Shown: in pieces, positions 22,998 through 32,078 of the stretch
Layout: each line of letters begins with the position of its first letter
How positions within the stretch are numbered: the first letter of the stretch is position 1
Source of the DNA: Verrucomicrobiota bacterium
Lineage (GTDB): Bacteria > Verrucomicrobiota > Verrucomicrobiia > Opitutales > Opitutaceae
Reading direction: 5' to 3'
Length of the DNA stretch: 48,897 nucleotides
NCBI GenBank assembly: GCA_025361935.1
Contig: JANYJB010000062.1
Coordinates: 1 to 48,897 of the forward strand
The notes under the pieces: model-generated
Seen by the model: only the letters and a program-made list of their open reading frames with translations
What the model was told of the DNA's origin: nothing
The model's database searches: none
Position numbers and translations under genes: made by a program

Positions 22998-24161
22998 TCA
23001 CACGTTGGCGAGGAGTGATTTTAGATCCACGTTTTGCATGATCAGGTTTTTGATCACGGGAATCTTGTCGGTGTCCTGCGGCTGGGTCTTCACCGTCATG
23101 CGGTTGATCGTCGAGGTGACGGTGTAACTTTCGCCGGGGGCGGCGATGACGGGGATGTCGGTCTGCGCGAGGAGCTCGGCGAGCTTGGGGTGGGGCTGGA
23201 TGTCGTTGGTGAGGATGAGGCCGGCGATGGTGCTGCCGCCGGCGAGGCGGGCACTGGACACGGCGGCGAGGATGATGTCGTCGCGGTCGCCAGGGGTGAT
23301 GATGAGCGTGCCTGGCGTGAGATAGTCCACGATGCCTTTGGCGGTCATGGCTCCGACGATGACGCGGTGGACGCGTTGTTTGGAGCCGCCCTTGCGGCCG
23401 TTGAGCCACTGGCCGTCGATATCCTCGGCGATCTGGGTGAGGTTGGGCGCGGAGAGGATTTTCTCGATGGGAAGGACTCCGAGAAGGGGGACGCCGAGGC
23501 GCTGGAGGCCGAGGCCGGCGTATTCGCGGACGGTGTTCATCTTCTCGGGTTTCACCTTGTTGAGGATTGCGCCGATGACCTCGACGCCGGCTTTGTCGAA
23601 GAGGGCTTTGTTGAGGGAGATCTCGTCGATGGGGCGGCCGATGCCGCCGGGGCAGACGATGATGACGGGGGCCTTGAGGAGCTTGGCGACGCTGGCGTTG
23701 GAGAGGTCGAAGACGGAGCCGACGCCGGCGTGGCCGGTGCCTTCGATGAGGGTGAAGTCTTTTTCCCAGGAGACGCGGTCGAAGGCGCGGCAGATCTTGT
23801 CCTTCAGCCCGGGGAGGAGCTGAGCGGGGTTTTTGAGGTAGTGGCGTGTGAAGGTGGAGTCCACGGTGACGGGACTCATGCTTTCGATGGGCACGCGGAC
23901 GTCGTAGATGGTGTCGAGGAGGTAAGAATCTTCGTCAACCTGCAGGCCTTGCACCTCGATGAAGCGCTGGCCGACGGGTTTGATGAAGCCGACGCGGGGA
24001 TAGATGGATTGGAGGGCGGCGTAGAGGCCGAGGCAAGTGGTGGTCTTGCCGTCGTTCATGCGCGTGGCGGCGACGAAGACCCGCTTGGTGACTTTGTTGG
24101 TCGGGCAGCCGAGGAGCGGCAGGGCGGGAAGTTTGAACGGGTTCGTCGAGGAGGAGGCCAT
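22998..24161 (-). CDS. Pta regulatory half: P-loop (AAA_26) plus DRTGG domain protein
   Basis: A 387-residue protein matching the N-terminal half of long phosphotransacetylases. A P-loop dethiobiotin-synthetase-like domain comes first, with VFVAATRMNDGKTTT (Lys39). The DRTGG-type domain follows (about 230-350) with TLIITPGDRDDIILAAVSS. It has none of the catalytic Pta residues. In E. coli-type Pta this half is fused in front of the catalytic domain and senses NADH/pyruvate. Here it is a separate gene downstream of the catalytic gene, with an 89-base gap, so the two probably form a two-subunit version. The start ATG at 24161 lacks a strong ribosome-binding site. Confidence 0.85.
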   Translation of the reverse strand: MASSSTNPFKLPALPLLGCPTNKVTKRVFVAATRMNDGKTTTCLGLYAALQSIYPRVGFIKPVGQRFIEVQGLQVDEDSYLLDTIYDVRVPIESMSPVTVDSTFTRHYLKNPAQLLPGLKDKICRAFDRVSWEKDFTLIEGTGHAGVGSVFDLSNASVAKLLKAPVIIVCPGGIGRPIDEISLNKALFDKAGVEVIGAILNKVKPEKMNTVREYAGLGLQRLGVPLLGVLPIEKILSAPNLTQIAEDIDGQWLNGRKGGSKQRVHRVIVGAMTAKGIVDYLTPGTLIITPGDRDDIILAAVSSARLAGGSTIAGLILTNDIQPHPKLAELLAQTDIPVIAAPGESYTVTSTINRMTVKTQPQDTDKIPVIKNLIMQNVDLKSLLANV

Positions 24162-24250
24162 GTTTTCAGTTTATGGGCGCGGTAAGGCTGAAGGCGGACG
24201 GAAACAGGGGGGCGCGCAACCGCAGGAGGTCGCGCGTCCACGCCTAGAAA

Positions 24251-25282
24251 TCAGATCCCGCCGTAGAGCAGGCGCTGGTCAATGGCTTGACAGCCGACGA
24301 TGGTGGCGGCGCCGAAGACGTCGTGGGCGCTGGCACTGCGGCTTATCTCGGCGGCGGGCTTGGAGAGGCCGGTGAGGATCTGGCCGTAGGCGTTGGCGCC
24401 GGCGAGGGCGTGGACGAGCTTGAAGGCGATGTTGCCGGAGTTGAGGTCGGGGAAGACGAGAACGTTGGCGCGGCCGGTGACGGAGCTGGTGACGCCCTTG
24501 GTGGCGGCGACGGTGGCGTCGAGGGCGGCGTCCACCTGGAGTTCGCCGTCGATCTCGATCGCGAGGCCGGCGGCCTTGGCTTTGGCGCGGGCGAGTTCGG
24601 TGGCCTGGCGGACCTTCACGAGCGCGGGCTGGTTGGAGAGGCTCTTCGAGGCGTAGCTCAACATGGCGACGCGGGGCGTCTCGCCGGTGAGGTGGCGGGC
24701 GATGGTCGCGGTGGAGATGGCGATGTCGCAGAGCTGCTCGGCGGTCGGGTCTGGGATGACGGCGCAATCGGCGAGGAAGAGTGAGCCGTCGCTGCCGACT
24801 TTCTTCTCGTCGAAGTCGAGGACCATGAGGGAGGAGGCGGTCTCGACGTGGGCGAGCCGGGGGACGATCTGGAAAATCGGGCGCAGGGCACTGGAGGCGC
24901 TGGAAGTGGCGCCGGAGACGAGGGCGTCGGCCTGGCCGGTGACTAGCATGAGGGTGGCGAAGTAGTTGACGTTTTTGACGGCTTCGCGGGCCTCGGTGAG
25001 TTTGATGCCCTTGATGCGGCGGATCTGTTCGAGGTGGGTGACGAAGGTCTCGAAGTCCTCGCTGCGCTCGGGCTCGATGATGCGCATGCCCTGAAGGTTG
25101 ATGTCGAGCTTGGCGGCGGCGGCCTTGATGAGGGTGCGGTCGCCGAGGAGGATGGGGGCACCCATGCGACGGGTGACCCACTGGCGGGCGGCCTGGAGGA
25201 TGCGGGGGTCGCCGCCCTCGGGAAACACGATGCGCTTGGGGTGACGCTGCAATTTCTCAATAAGCTTTGAAACGATTGGCAT
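24251..25282 (-). CDS. pta: Phosphate acetyltransferase, catalytic domain only
   Basis: A 343-residue short-form phosphotransacetylase that converts acetyl-CoA and phosphate to acetyl phosphate and CoA. The family core is complete: RIVFPEGGDPRILQAA near the start, ALVSGATSSASSALRP (about 132-147), LFLADCAVIPDPTAEQL, MLSYASKSL and the C-terminal VFPDLNSGNIAFKL and a PAAEISRSASAHDVFGAA-type end. No acetate kinase gene is in the window. It is followed by the separate DRTGG/P-loop gene. It is divergent from murJ, with about 100 bases between them. Confidence 0.94.
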   Translation of the reverse strand: MPIVSKLIEKLQRHPKRIVFPEGGDPRILQAARQWVTRRMGAPILLGDRTLIKAAAAKLDINLQGMRIIEPERSEDFETFVTHLEQIRRIKGIKLTEAREAVKNVNYFATLMLVTGQADALVSGATSSASSALRPIFQIVPRLAHVETASSLMVLDFDEKKVGSDGSLFLADCAVIPDPTAEQLCDIAISTATIARHLTGETPRVAMLSYASKSLSNQPALVKVRQATELARAKAKAAGLAIEIDGELQVDAALDATVAATKGVTSSVTGRANVLVFPDLNSGNIAFKLVHALAGANAYGQILTGLSKPAAEISRSASAHDVFGAATIVGCQAIDQRLLYGGI

Positions 25283-25383
25283 AGGAGGATGGCGTGAAAA
25301 TGCCGTTTGCGGCGGGCAGCGTCAATGCCGCTCGCGGGTAAAGAACTTGCTAACCCGCCCGCCGCCGCCGAAAAACGGCGCGC

Positions 25384-26961
25384 GTGCCCAAGAAGCTCAG
25401 GAACATAGGCGTCATCTCTCTGCTCACGGTGGTCTCGCGAGTCCTCGGGCTCGTGCGGGACCAGTTGAGCGCAGCCATGTTCGGCACGAGCATATTCAAC
25501 GATGCTTTCGTGACGGCGTTCAGTCTGCCTAATCTGTTCCGGCGGCTGCTGGGCGAGGGCTCGCTGACGGCGGCCTTCGTGCCGATGTTGCAGCAGGAGC
25601 TGCACGAGAACGGGCAGGCGGGGGCGTTTGATTTGCTGGGCAAGGTGGTGAGCCGGCTGCTGCTGGCCACCGGCGCGCTCGTGGTGGTGGCGATGGTGCT
25701 TTTCAGCGAGGCGCGGCAGGTCGCGGGGTTGGAGGAGCGGTGGTATCTGGCGGCGGATCTCGCGGTGCTGCTGTTTCCCTATTTGGCGTGCGTGTGCGTG
25801 GCGGCGGCGTTTAACGCGACGCTGAACGTGATGCAGCGTTTCACGGAACCGGCGCTTTCGCCGATCTGGCTGAACCTGGCGATGATCCTGTCGCTCGGCA
25901 GCGCGGGGCTGCACTTCGCGCACACGCCGATGGGCGAGATGTATTGGCTCTGCGCGGGCGTGCTGGCGGGTGGGCTTTTGCAGATGACGGTGCCGGCGGT
26001 GGTGTTGATGCGGATGGGCTGGCGTCCGCGGTTCGACTTGGGGCCGTCGGCGCGGGTGAAGGAGATCATCGCGCTGATGGCTCCTGGGCTGTTCGGCACG
26101 GCTATCTATCAGATCAACATCCTCGTGAGCCGCCTGCTGGCGTTTTCGCTCACGGTGTCGGCGGCGACGATGATGTTTTACGCGAACCGACTCATGGAGC
26201 TGCCCATCGGCGTCTTCGCCATCGCGGTATCCACGGTGGTTTATCCGCTGCTGACGAGGCACGCGGTGGAGGGGAAGTTTGCGGAGATGGCGGACGACTA
26301 TCGTAAGGGCGTGCGTCTTATCCTGGCGATCAACGTGCCGGCGGCGGTCGGGCTGGCGCTGCTGAGCGAGCCGATCGTGCGGCTGTTGTTCCAGCGCGGC
26401 CAGTTCACGGCCGATGACACGCGCATGATGGCGCCGCTGCTCATGCTGTTTGCGGCGGGCATGCCGTTTTTCTCGGTGGTAAACCTGACGGTGCGGGCGT
26501 TTTACGCGGTGAAGGACACGACGACGCCGGTAAAGGTGGCGACGATCGATTTCCTGGTGAACGTGGCGCTAAGCCTGATGCTGCGCGAGTGGTTCGGCGT
26601 GGCCGGGCTGGTGCTGGCGAGCACGACGGCGATCGTGGTGCAGATGGTGTTGTTGCAACGCGCGCTCGGCCGGCGTCTGCCGGGGATGACGCTGACTCCG
26701 CTCGGGCCGAGCATCGTAAAGATACTCGTGGCTTCGGTCGTGATGGGCGCGGTGGTGTGGGCTGGATGGCACTGGCTGCGCGACTGGGATGCGGTCACGG
26801 GCATCGGCCGGTTCAAGATGCACGAGGCCGACCTGGTGGCGGCGTTTGGGTTGATTCCGCTCGGCGTGGCGACCTACGCGGCGGTGCTGTGGGCGCTGCG
26901 CATCGAAGGGCGAGAAGAGTTTGCCGCCTTACTGCGGCGCGGGCGGAAGACCGCCGGTTGA
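25384..26961 (+). CDS. murJ: Lipid II flippase MurJ
   Basis: A 525-residue polytopic membrane protein (about 14 hydrophobic segments) of the MOP superfamily that moves the peptidoglycan precursor lipid II across the inner membrane. The N-terminus has KNIGV-type sequence (LRNIGVISLLTVVSRVLG) and the family blocks DAFVTAFSLPNLFRRLLGEG and LTAAFVPML, where key charged residues of the central cavity lie. The start is GTG at 25384, because the expected N-terminus begins there and no ATG is available upstream. The YfeH-like transporter starts 17 bases downstream, so the two are co-transcribed. Confidence 0.95.
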   Translation: MPKKLRNIGVISLLTVVSRVLGLVRDQLSAAMFGTSIFNDAFVTAFSLPNLFRRLLGEGSLTAAFVPMLQQELHENGQAGAFDLLGKVVSRLLLATGALVVVAMVLFSEARQVAGLEERWYLAADLAVLLFPYLACVCVAAAFNATLNVMQRFTEPALSPIWLNLAMILSLGSAGLHFAHTPMGEMYWLCAGVLAGGLLQMTVPAVVLMRMGWRPRFDLGPSARVKEIIALMAPGLFGTAIYQINILVSRLLAFSLTVSAATMMFYANRLMELPIGVFAIAVSTVVYPLLTRHAVEGKFAEMADDYRKGVRLILAINVPAAVGLALLSEPIVRLLFQRGQFTADDTRMMAPLLMLFAAGMPFFSVVNLTVRAFYAVKDTTTPVKVATIDFLVNVALSLMLREWFGVAGLVLASTTAIVVQMVLLQRALGRRLPGMTLTPLGPSIVKILVASVVMGAVVWAGWHWLRDWDAVTGIGRFKMHEADLVAAFGLIPLGVATYAAVLWALRIEGREEFAALLRRGRKTAG

Positions 26962-26978
26962 GCGGAGAATCGCGCGTC

Positions 26979-27944
26979 ATGAAATGGAAAATCGACTGGT
27001 TTTTGGCCGGCATGATCACGGCGGTGGCGCTGGCGCGGGTGTTCCCGCATGCGGGCGCGCCGGGCGGCGCGCTGCATCCGGAGCTGGTTAACAAGATCGG
27101 CATCGCGCTGATTTTTTTTCTGAACGGAGTGTCGATGTCCTTCGCGGCGATGAAGGCTGGGGCATTGCGCTTGCCGGTGCATCTGGTGGTGCAGGCGACG
27201 ACCTTTGTGATTTTTCCACTGGTGGGGATGATCCTTTTGGCGGCGGCGGGCGGGTGGGTGTCTCCTGAGCTGGCCGTCGGTTTTTTCTTTCTTTGCGCAG
27301 TGCCTTCCACGGTGTCGTCCTCGGTGGCGATGACGGCGGCGGCGCGCGGCAACGTGCCGGCGGCGGTTTTCAACGCGACGCTGTCGAGCGTGATCGGGAT
27401 TTTGGCGACGCCGCTGCTGATCGGCTGGCGTCTGCACACGACCGGCGCGGAGATGCCTGCGGGCAGCGTGGTCATGGATATGGTGATCTGGCTGCTGCTG
27501 CCATTGGTGATCGGCCAGCTCAGCCGTCCGCTTCTCGCCGGATGGGCCCTCGCAAACAAAAAACTCATCCATGGCGTCGATCGCGGCGCGATCCTGTTCA
27601 TCATATACACTTCGTTCTGCGATTCCATCGTGCGCGGCATCTGGTCCGGGCGCGGCGCGACGGTGGTGGCCGCGGTCGTCGGTTCATTGGTGTTGTTCTG
27701 GATGATTTTCGGGATCGTGGGCGCACTGGCACGGGCGGCGGGTTTTAACGAGGGGGACCGGATAGCGGCGATTTTTTGCGGCTCAAAAAAATCCATCGTG
27801 GCGGGCGTGCCGATGGCGCAGTTGATTTTTGCCGGCGATCCCAGGTTGGGCATCATCTTGCTGCCGCTGATGGTCTATCACCCCTTGCAATTGGTGATTT
27901 GCGGAGCGCTGGCGGGGCGTTGGGCGAAGCGGGCCGGAATCTGA
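26979..27944 (+). CDS. YfeH-type bile-acid:sodium-symporter-like membrane protein
   Basis: A 321-residue polytopic transporter of the SBF/BASS-like group (YfeH subtype). The two crossed-helix regions are seen as FFFLCAVPSTVSSSVAMTAAA (about 101-121) and CGSKKSIVAGVPMAQLIF (about 266-283); these hold the sodium and substrate site in relatives. About ten hydrophobic segments. The ATG at 26979 gives the usual start KWKIDWFLAG. It is 17 bases after murJ and ends 70 bases before the TetR gene. Its substrate is not known. Confidence 0.85.
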   Translation: MKWKIDWFLAGMITAVALARVFPHAGAPGGALHPELVNKIGIALIFFLNGVSMSFAAMKAGALRLPVHLVVQATTFVIFPLVGMILLAAAGGWVSPELAVGFFFLCAVPSTVSSSVAMTAAARGNVPAAVFNATLSSVIGILATPLLIGWRLHTTGAEMPAGSVVMDMVIWLLLPLVIGQLSRPLLAGWALANKKLIHGVDRGAILFIIYTSFCDSIVRGIWSGRGATVVAAVVGSLVLFWMIFGIVGALARAAGFNEGDRIAAIFCGSKKSIVAGVPMAQLIFAGDPRLGIILLPLMVYHPLQLVICGALAGRWAKRAGI

Positions 27945-28013
27945 AACCGGCGGGTGTCACGGATTCGTCACGCGGTGCTTGAAATTGGGCGGTTGCTAAA
28001 CAAATTGCAGGAA

Positions 28014-28628
28014 ATGGGAAGAACCAGCAACGCTGACGAACGCCTGATGACCGCCGCCCTCGACCTCATGTGGGAAGAGAGTTACGGCGCGGTTTCGATC
28101 GACGATATTTGCCAGCGGGCGAATGTGAAGAAGGGCAGTTTCTACTATTTTTTTGATTCCAAGTCCGCCCTTTCGGTGGCCGCGTTAGAGCGTTCATCGC
28201 AGGAACAAAAAGCAGTCTGGGAGGAACAGTTTTCGACGATGGTGCCCCCGCTGGATCGTATTCGCGCCCGTTGCGATTACACCTATAAAAAACAGGTCGA
28301 GATCAAGGCGCGCACCGGTCGGGTGCTCGGTTGCCCGCTCTGCTCGGTGGGATCGGAGATTTGCAATCAGGACGAGAAAATCCGCGCCAAGATTTTGGAT
28401 ATTCTCTCGCGCAAAATCGAATACCTGGCTTCCGCCATTCGGGACGCGCAGACGGAGGAGTTGATCGCGCCGGGCGATCCGGTGGCCAAGGCCCGCTCCA
28501 TGCTCGCATTCTATGCGGGGATGATCACGCAGGCGCGCATTCACAACGATGCCGAGATGCTCGCGGATCTTGGAGACCAAGTGCTCGCTCATTTGCACGC
28601 CAAGATTCCCGTGGCGCACGTGGTCTGA
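28014..28628 (+). CDS. TetR-family transcription regulator
   Basis: A 204-residue repressor. The N-terminal HTH matches TetR proteins: ALDLMWEESYGAVSIDDICQ then RANVKKGSFYYFFDSK. The ligand domain has a Cys-containing stretch RVLGCPLCSVGSEICNQ (Cys residues near 105, 108 and 117) that could be a redox or electrophile sensor, as in NemR. A GTG further upstream is a possible alternative start, but the ATG at 28014 has AGGA nearby and the usual short lead. The Old-Yellow-Enzyme and nitroreductase genes follow, so it probably controls them. Confidence 0.88.
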   Translation: MGRTSNADERLMTAALDLMWEESYGAVSIDDICQRANVKKGSFYYFFDSKSALSVAALERSSQEQKAVWEEQFSTMVPPLDRIRARCDYTYKKQVEIKARTGRVLGCPLCSVGSEICNQDEKIRAKILDILSRKIEYLASAIRDAQTEELIAPGDPVAKARSMLAFYAGMITQARIHNDAEMLADLGDQVLAHLHAKIPVAHVV

Positions 28629-28697
28629 AGCAGGAATGGAAACTATTTTTCGGTGCGCCCCTTGAACTGGCCGCTTTGGCGGCTATGGTGATTTCCA

Positions 28698-29762
28698 ATG
28701 TCGTTTTTGAACACGCCGCTCCGTGTCGGGGCTTTCGATATTCCCAACCGTATCATCATGGCCCCGCTCACGCGTTGTCGCGCCAGCGCCGGACGTGTGC
28801 CGAACGCGCTCATGGCCCGATATTACGCCCAGCGTGCGCAGGCCGGTTTTATTCTGAGCGAGGCCACGGCGGTCGATCCCATGGGTGTCGGCTATCCGGA
28901 TACGCCGGGCATCTGGTCGCGCGAACAGGTGGAGGGGTGGAAATTAATAACGCGTGCGGTGCATGAGGCTGGCGGACGAATTTTGCTCCAGTTGTGGCAT
29001 GTCGGCCGCATTTCCCACCCGATCTATCTCAACGGAGCGCAGCCGGTCGCGCCGAGCGCCATCGCGGCGGCGGGACACGTGAGCCTGTTGCGGCCCCTGC
29101 AGCCGTTGCCCGTGCCGCGCGCGCTCGAGCGGGCCGAGATTCCCGGCGTGATCGATGCCTATCGGCGCGGCGCCCAAAATGCGCAGGAGGCCGGTTTCGA
29201 CGGCGTCGAGATCCACGGAGCCAACGGCTACTTGCTCGACCAGTTTTTGCAGGACGGCACGAACCGACGCACGGACGACTACGGAGGTTCCGTGGAAAAC
29301 CGTGCCCGCCTCATGCTGGAGGCGGTTGATGCCGCGATTTCCGTGTGGGGCGCGGATCGTGTAGGGCTGCATCTCGCGCCGCGCGGCGATAGTCACGATA
29401 TGAAGGACTCCGATCCCGCCGCGACGTTCGGTTACGTTGCGCGCGAGGCCGGTCGACGCGTCCTTGCGTTCCTGTGCGCCCGAGAAGGACTGGCGGAGCC
29501 TCGGCTCGGGCCGGCTTTGAAGAAAGCGTTCGGCGGTGTTTTCATCGCCAACCAGGGTTTCACCGCCGAAACCGCCGAGGCCGAGATCGCCGCGGGCAAC
29601 GCGGATGCCGTGGCATGGGGCAAGCTCTTCATCGCGAATCCCGATTTGCCGACGCGCTTCCTGAAGGGCGCGCCGCTCAACACGCCCGACAACGAAACCT
29701 TTTACGTCGCCCCCGCAGGTGATCGCAACCGCGGCTATACCGACTACGCTTCGCTTTCTTGA
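28698..29762 (+). CDS. nemA: Old-Yellow-Enzyme ene-reductase (NemA-like)
   Basis: A 354-residue FMN enzyme that reduces activated C=C bonds (for example N-ethylmaleimide) and some nitro esters with NAD(P)H. The active site motif is IHGANGYLLDQFLQDGTNRR with His173, Asn176 and Tyr178, matching NemA His181/Asn184/Tyr186. The N-terminus has APLTRCRA, QLWHVGRISHP follows, and a C-terminal ADAVAWGKLFIANPDLPTRF block binds FMN phosphate. It lies 69 bases after the TetR regulator and 33 bases before the nitroreductase. The gene symbol follows the closest known type; orthology was not tested. Confidence 0.92.
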   Translation: MSFLNTPLRVGAFDIPNRIIMAPLTRCRASAGRVPNALMARYYAQRAQAGFILSEATAVDPMGVGYPDTPGIWSREQVEGWKLITRAVHEAGGRILLQLWHVGRISHPIYLNGAQPVAPSAIAAAGHVSLLRPLQPLPVPRALERAEIPGVIDAYRRGAQNAQEAGFDGVEIHGANGYLLDQFLQDGTNRRTDDYGGSVENRARLMLEAVDAAISVWGADRVGLHLAPRGDSHDMKDSDPAATFGYVAREAGRRVLAFLCAREGLAEPRLGPALKKAFGGVFIANQGFTAETAEAEIAAGNADAVAWGKLFIANPDLPTRFLKGAPLNTPDNETFYVAPAGDRNRGYTDYASLS

Positions 29763-29795
29763 TATCAATAACTCTAACATCTTCTTCGCACCATT

Positions 29796-30446
29796 ATGAA
29801 TCCCATCACCAACGCCCAACTCCTCGACGCCCTCAACTGGCGCTACGCCACCAAAAAATTCGACGCCTCCAAGCAAATCCCCGCCGACACGTGGGCCGCC
29901 CTTGAAGCATCCCTCGTGCTCGCGCCGTCGTCGTTTGGCGTGCAGCCGTGGAAGTTCATCGTTGTGGACAATCCCGAGCTGCGCGCGAAACTCGTGTCGT
30001 TTTCCTGGGGTCAGACGCAGGTCGTGGACGCATCGCGCCTCGTGGTTTTCGCCCTTAAGCAGAATGTCGGCGAGGATCATATTGACGACTACATGGCCAG
30101 CACGGCGAAGATTCGCGGCGTGACCGTCGAGTCGCTCGATCCGTTCAAGAAAGTCATCATGGGCAGCTTCGACGGAGCGCGCGCCAAGGGCTTTCTCGAT
30201 GTCTGGCAATCGCGCCAGGTTTACATCGCGCTCGGCCAGTTCATGGCGTCGGCGGCGCTGCTCGGTGTGGATACGTGTCCGATGGAGGGCATCGAGCCGG
30301 CAAAATATGACGAGGTGCTCGGTCTCGTCGGCACCGGCTACACCACGCTCTGCGCGTGCCCGGCCGGTTACCGTTCCGCCGGCGACAAATACGCGACGAC
30401 GCCCAAGGTGCGTTTCCCACTGTCCGAGGTGGTCACGCACCTCTGA
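29796..30446 (+). CDS. Nitroreductase-family NAD(P)H oxidoreductase
   Basis: A 216-residue flavin enzyme of the NfsB/dihydropteridine-reductase type. Typical parts are LNWRYATKKFDASKQIP at the N-terminus (R-Y-A-T-KKFD binds FMN phosphate), LAPSSFGVQPWKFIVV, and near the end CPMEGIEPAKYDEVLGL and GYRSAGDKYATTPKVRF. It reduces nitro compounds or quinones and is the third gene of the TetR/NemA/nitroreductase cluster. Its TGA stop at 30444-30446 abuts head to head with the TCA (stop of the opposing gene) at 30447-30449. Confidence 0.92.
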   Translation: MNPITNAQLLDALNWRYATKKFDASKQIPADTWAALEASLVLAPSSFGVQPWKFIVVDNPELRAKLVSFSWGQTQVVDASRLVVFALKQNVGEDHIDDYMASTAKIRGVTVESLDPFKKVIMGSFDGARAKGFLDVWQSRQVYIALGQFMASAALLGVDTCPMEGIEPAKYDEVLGLVGTGYTTLCACPAGYRSAGDKYATTPKVRFPLSEVVTHL

Positions 30447-31022
30447 TCAGCGCGCGAACACCTGTTCGCGTTCGTCTTGGGAGAGCTCGCGCCAACTTCC
30501 CGGCGCGAGCTTGAGTGCAAGCAGGTCGAGAGTGCCGATGCGTCCACGCACGAGCCGCAGGGTGGGGTGACCCACGGTGGCCGTCATGCGGCGCACCTGG
30601 CGATTTTTCCCCTCGGTCAGTTCCAAGGCGATCCATGCGTCGGGCACGGTTTTACGATAGCGCACGGGTGGGTTTCGCGGCGGCAGAGAAGGCGGAGGAT
30701 CAAGACGGAGCGCGCGGCAGGGCAGGGTGCGGTGGTCGCCAATTTTAACCCCGTGTGCGAGTTTCGCCAAGGCACCGTCGGACGGGATTCGTTCGACCTG
30801 CACCCAGTATTCGCGGCAGTGGGCCTGCTTCGGATCCAGCAGTCGTGTGTTAAGGCCCGGTTCGTCGCTTATGAGCAGCAAACCTTCGGAGTCGGCGTCG
30901 AGGCGTCCCAACGGATAAACGTCGGGCGGAAGACCGAAGTCGGAGAGGGTTTTCCATGCCGAGCCGGGTTCGGGCGTGAATTGGGAAAGCACGCCATAGG
31001 GTTTGTTTAAGGCCAGCAGCAT
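30447..31022 (-). CDS. 23S rRNA pseudouridine synthase of the RluE/RsuA type
   Basis: A 191-residue rRNA pseudouridine synthase. The catalytic motif is YPLGRLDADSEGLLLI with Asp42. The C-terminal part has ELTEGKNRQVRRMTATVGHPT and LVRGRIG, which are family hallmarks. There is no S4 domain, so it fits RluE (U2457 of 23S rRNA) better than RsuA. The ATG at 31022 was chosen because the family starts with LLALNKPYG; a further upstream in-frame start at 31064 is likely not used. It converges on the nitroreductase with no spacer and is divergent from the MDR oxidoreductase. Confidence 0.9.
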   Translation of the reverse strand: MLLALNKPYGVLSQFTPEPGSAWKTLSDFGLPPDVYPLGRLDADSEGLLLISDEPGLNTRLLDPKQAHCREYWVQVERIPSDGALAKLAHGVKIGDHRTLPCRALRLDPPPSLPPRNPPVRYRKTVPDAWIALELTEGKNRQVRRMTATVGHPTLRLVRGRIGTLDLLALKLAPGSWRELSQDEREQVFAR

Positions 31023-31077
31023 CAGGGTTTGAGAAAAATCTGAAAACGTGGAAACTACAGTCAAAATTTATCCCGTC

Positions 31078-32070
31078 ATGCGCGCCATCCAACTCACCGC
31101 CGTCAACGAATTGTCCATCGCGGAGGTGCCTTCTCCCCAGCCGATTCGTGGCGAGGCGTTGGTGCGACTCAGGGCCGTTGCGCTGAACCATCGCGACGTC
31201 TGGATAAAACAGGGGCAATACGCGGGCATCGCGTATCCCGTGCTTCCGGGGTCCGACGGCGCGGGGGTCGTCGAAAGTGTGGGGCCGGGCGGCGATCCGA
31301 AATGGGTCGGCCGCGAGGTCGTTATCAATCCGAGCTTCGGTTGGGGTGACAGCGAGCACGCGCAACGCGAGCATTTCACGATTCTCGGACTGCCGCGGGC
31401 GGGAACGCTGGCGGAGTTGATCGCGGTGCCGGTCGCGCAACTCACAGCCAAGCCGGCGCATCTCGATTGGACTGGGGCGGCGGCCCTGCCTCTGGCCGGG
31501 CTCACGGCGTATCGGGCTGTTTTCAGCCGGGCCCAGCTCAAACCAGGCGAAAAGGTGTTGATCAGCGGTATCGGCGGCGGCGTGGCGTTGTTCGCGTTGC
31601 AGTTTGCGATCGCGCAAGGGGCGTCGGTTTACGTGACTTCAAGCAGCGACGACAAAATCGCCCGGGCCATCGCGCTGGGCGCAAAGGGAGGGTTTAACTA
31701 CACGCATCCGGGCTGGGCCAAGGCCGCGGCGCAAACGGGGCACGCGTTCGATGTGATTGTGGACAGCGCGGGAGGCGATGACTTCGAATCACTGGTCGAT
31801 CTGGCGGCGCCCGGTGGCCGAATTGTATTCTTCGGGGCGACGCGTGGCAATCCACCGGTGCTGCCCATGAGGAAAATCTTTTGGAGGCAGATTTCCTTGC
31901 TCGGCACAACGATGGGAAGCCCGGCGGATTGGGCGGCAATGGTGGAGTTTGCGGGCCACCACTTGATTGCGCCTGTCGTGAGCGATGTTTTCCCGTTTGA
32001 GAAGGCGGCCGAGGCGTTTGCGTTGATGGAGCGCGGAGGTCAGTTCGGCAAAATCGTCATCGCCGTGTGA
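31078..32070 (+). CDS. MDR-family NAD(P)-dependent oxidoreductase
   Basis: A 330-residue medium-chain dehydrogenase/reductase of the zinc-independent or quinone-oxidoreductase group. The N-terminal GroES-like part has LNHRDVWIKQGQYAG and VLPGSDGAGVV; the catalytic cysteine of true zinc alcohol dehydrogenases is not present at the usual place. The Rossmann domain has LISGIGGGVALFALQFA and binds NAD(P)H. The end FGKIVI is common to the group. Start at 31078 is 55 bases from the divergent pseudouridine synthase start. Substrate not readable. Confidence 0.85.
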   Translation: MRAIQLTAVNELSIAEVPSPQPIRGEALVRLRAVALNHRDVWIKQGQYAGIAYPVLPGSDGAGVVESVGPGGDPKWVGREVVINPSFGWGDSEHAQREHFTILGLPRAGTLAELIAVPVAQLTAKPAHLDWTGAAALPLAGLTAYRAVFSRAQLKPGEKVLISGIGGGVALFALQFAIAQGASVYVTSSSDDKIARAIALGAKGGFNYTHPGWAKAAAQTGHAFDVIVDSAGGDDFESLVDLAAPGGRIVFFGATRGNPPVLPMRKIFWRQISLLGTTMGSPADWAAMVEFAGHHLIAPVVSDVFPFEKAAEAFALMERGGQFGKIVIAV

Positions 32071-32078
32071 AATTGCCG

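Noticed and set aside
24943-26262. Open frame of 439 codons on the minus strand spanning pta and murJ
   Set aside because: Arg/His-rich shadow opposite murJ. It crosses a divergent promoter region and the start of the real pta gene.
30444-30449. TGATCA at the junction of two converging genes as a regulatory site
   Set aside because: It is simply the two stop codons (TGA and TCA) touching head to head; no further symmetry extends from it.
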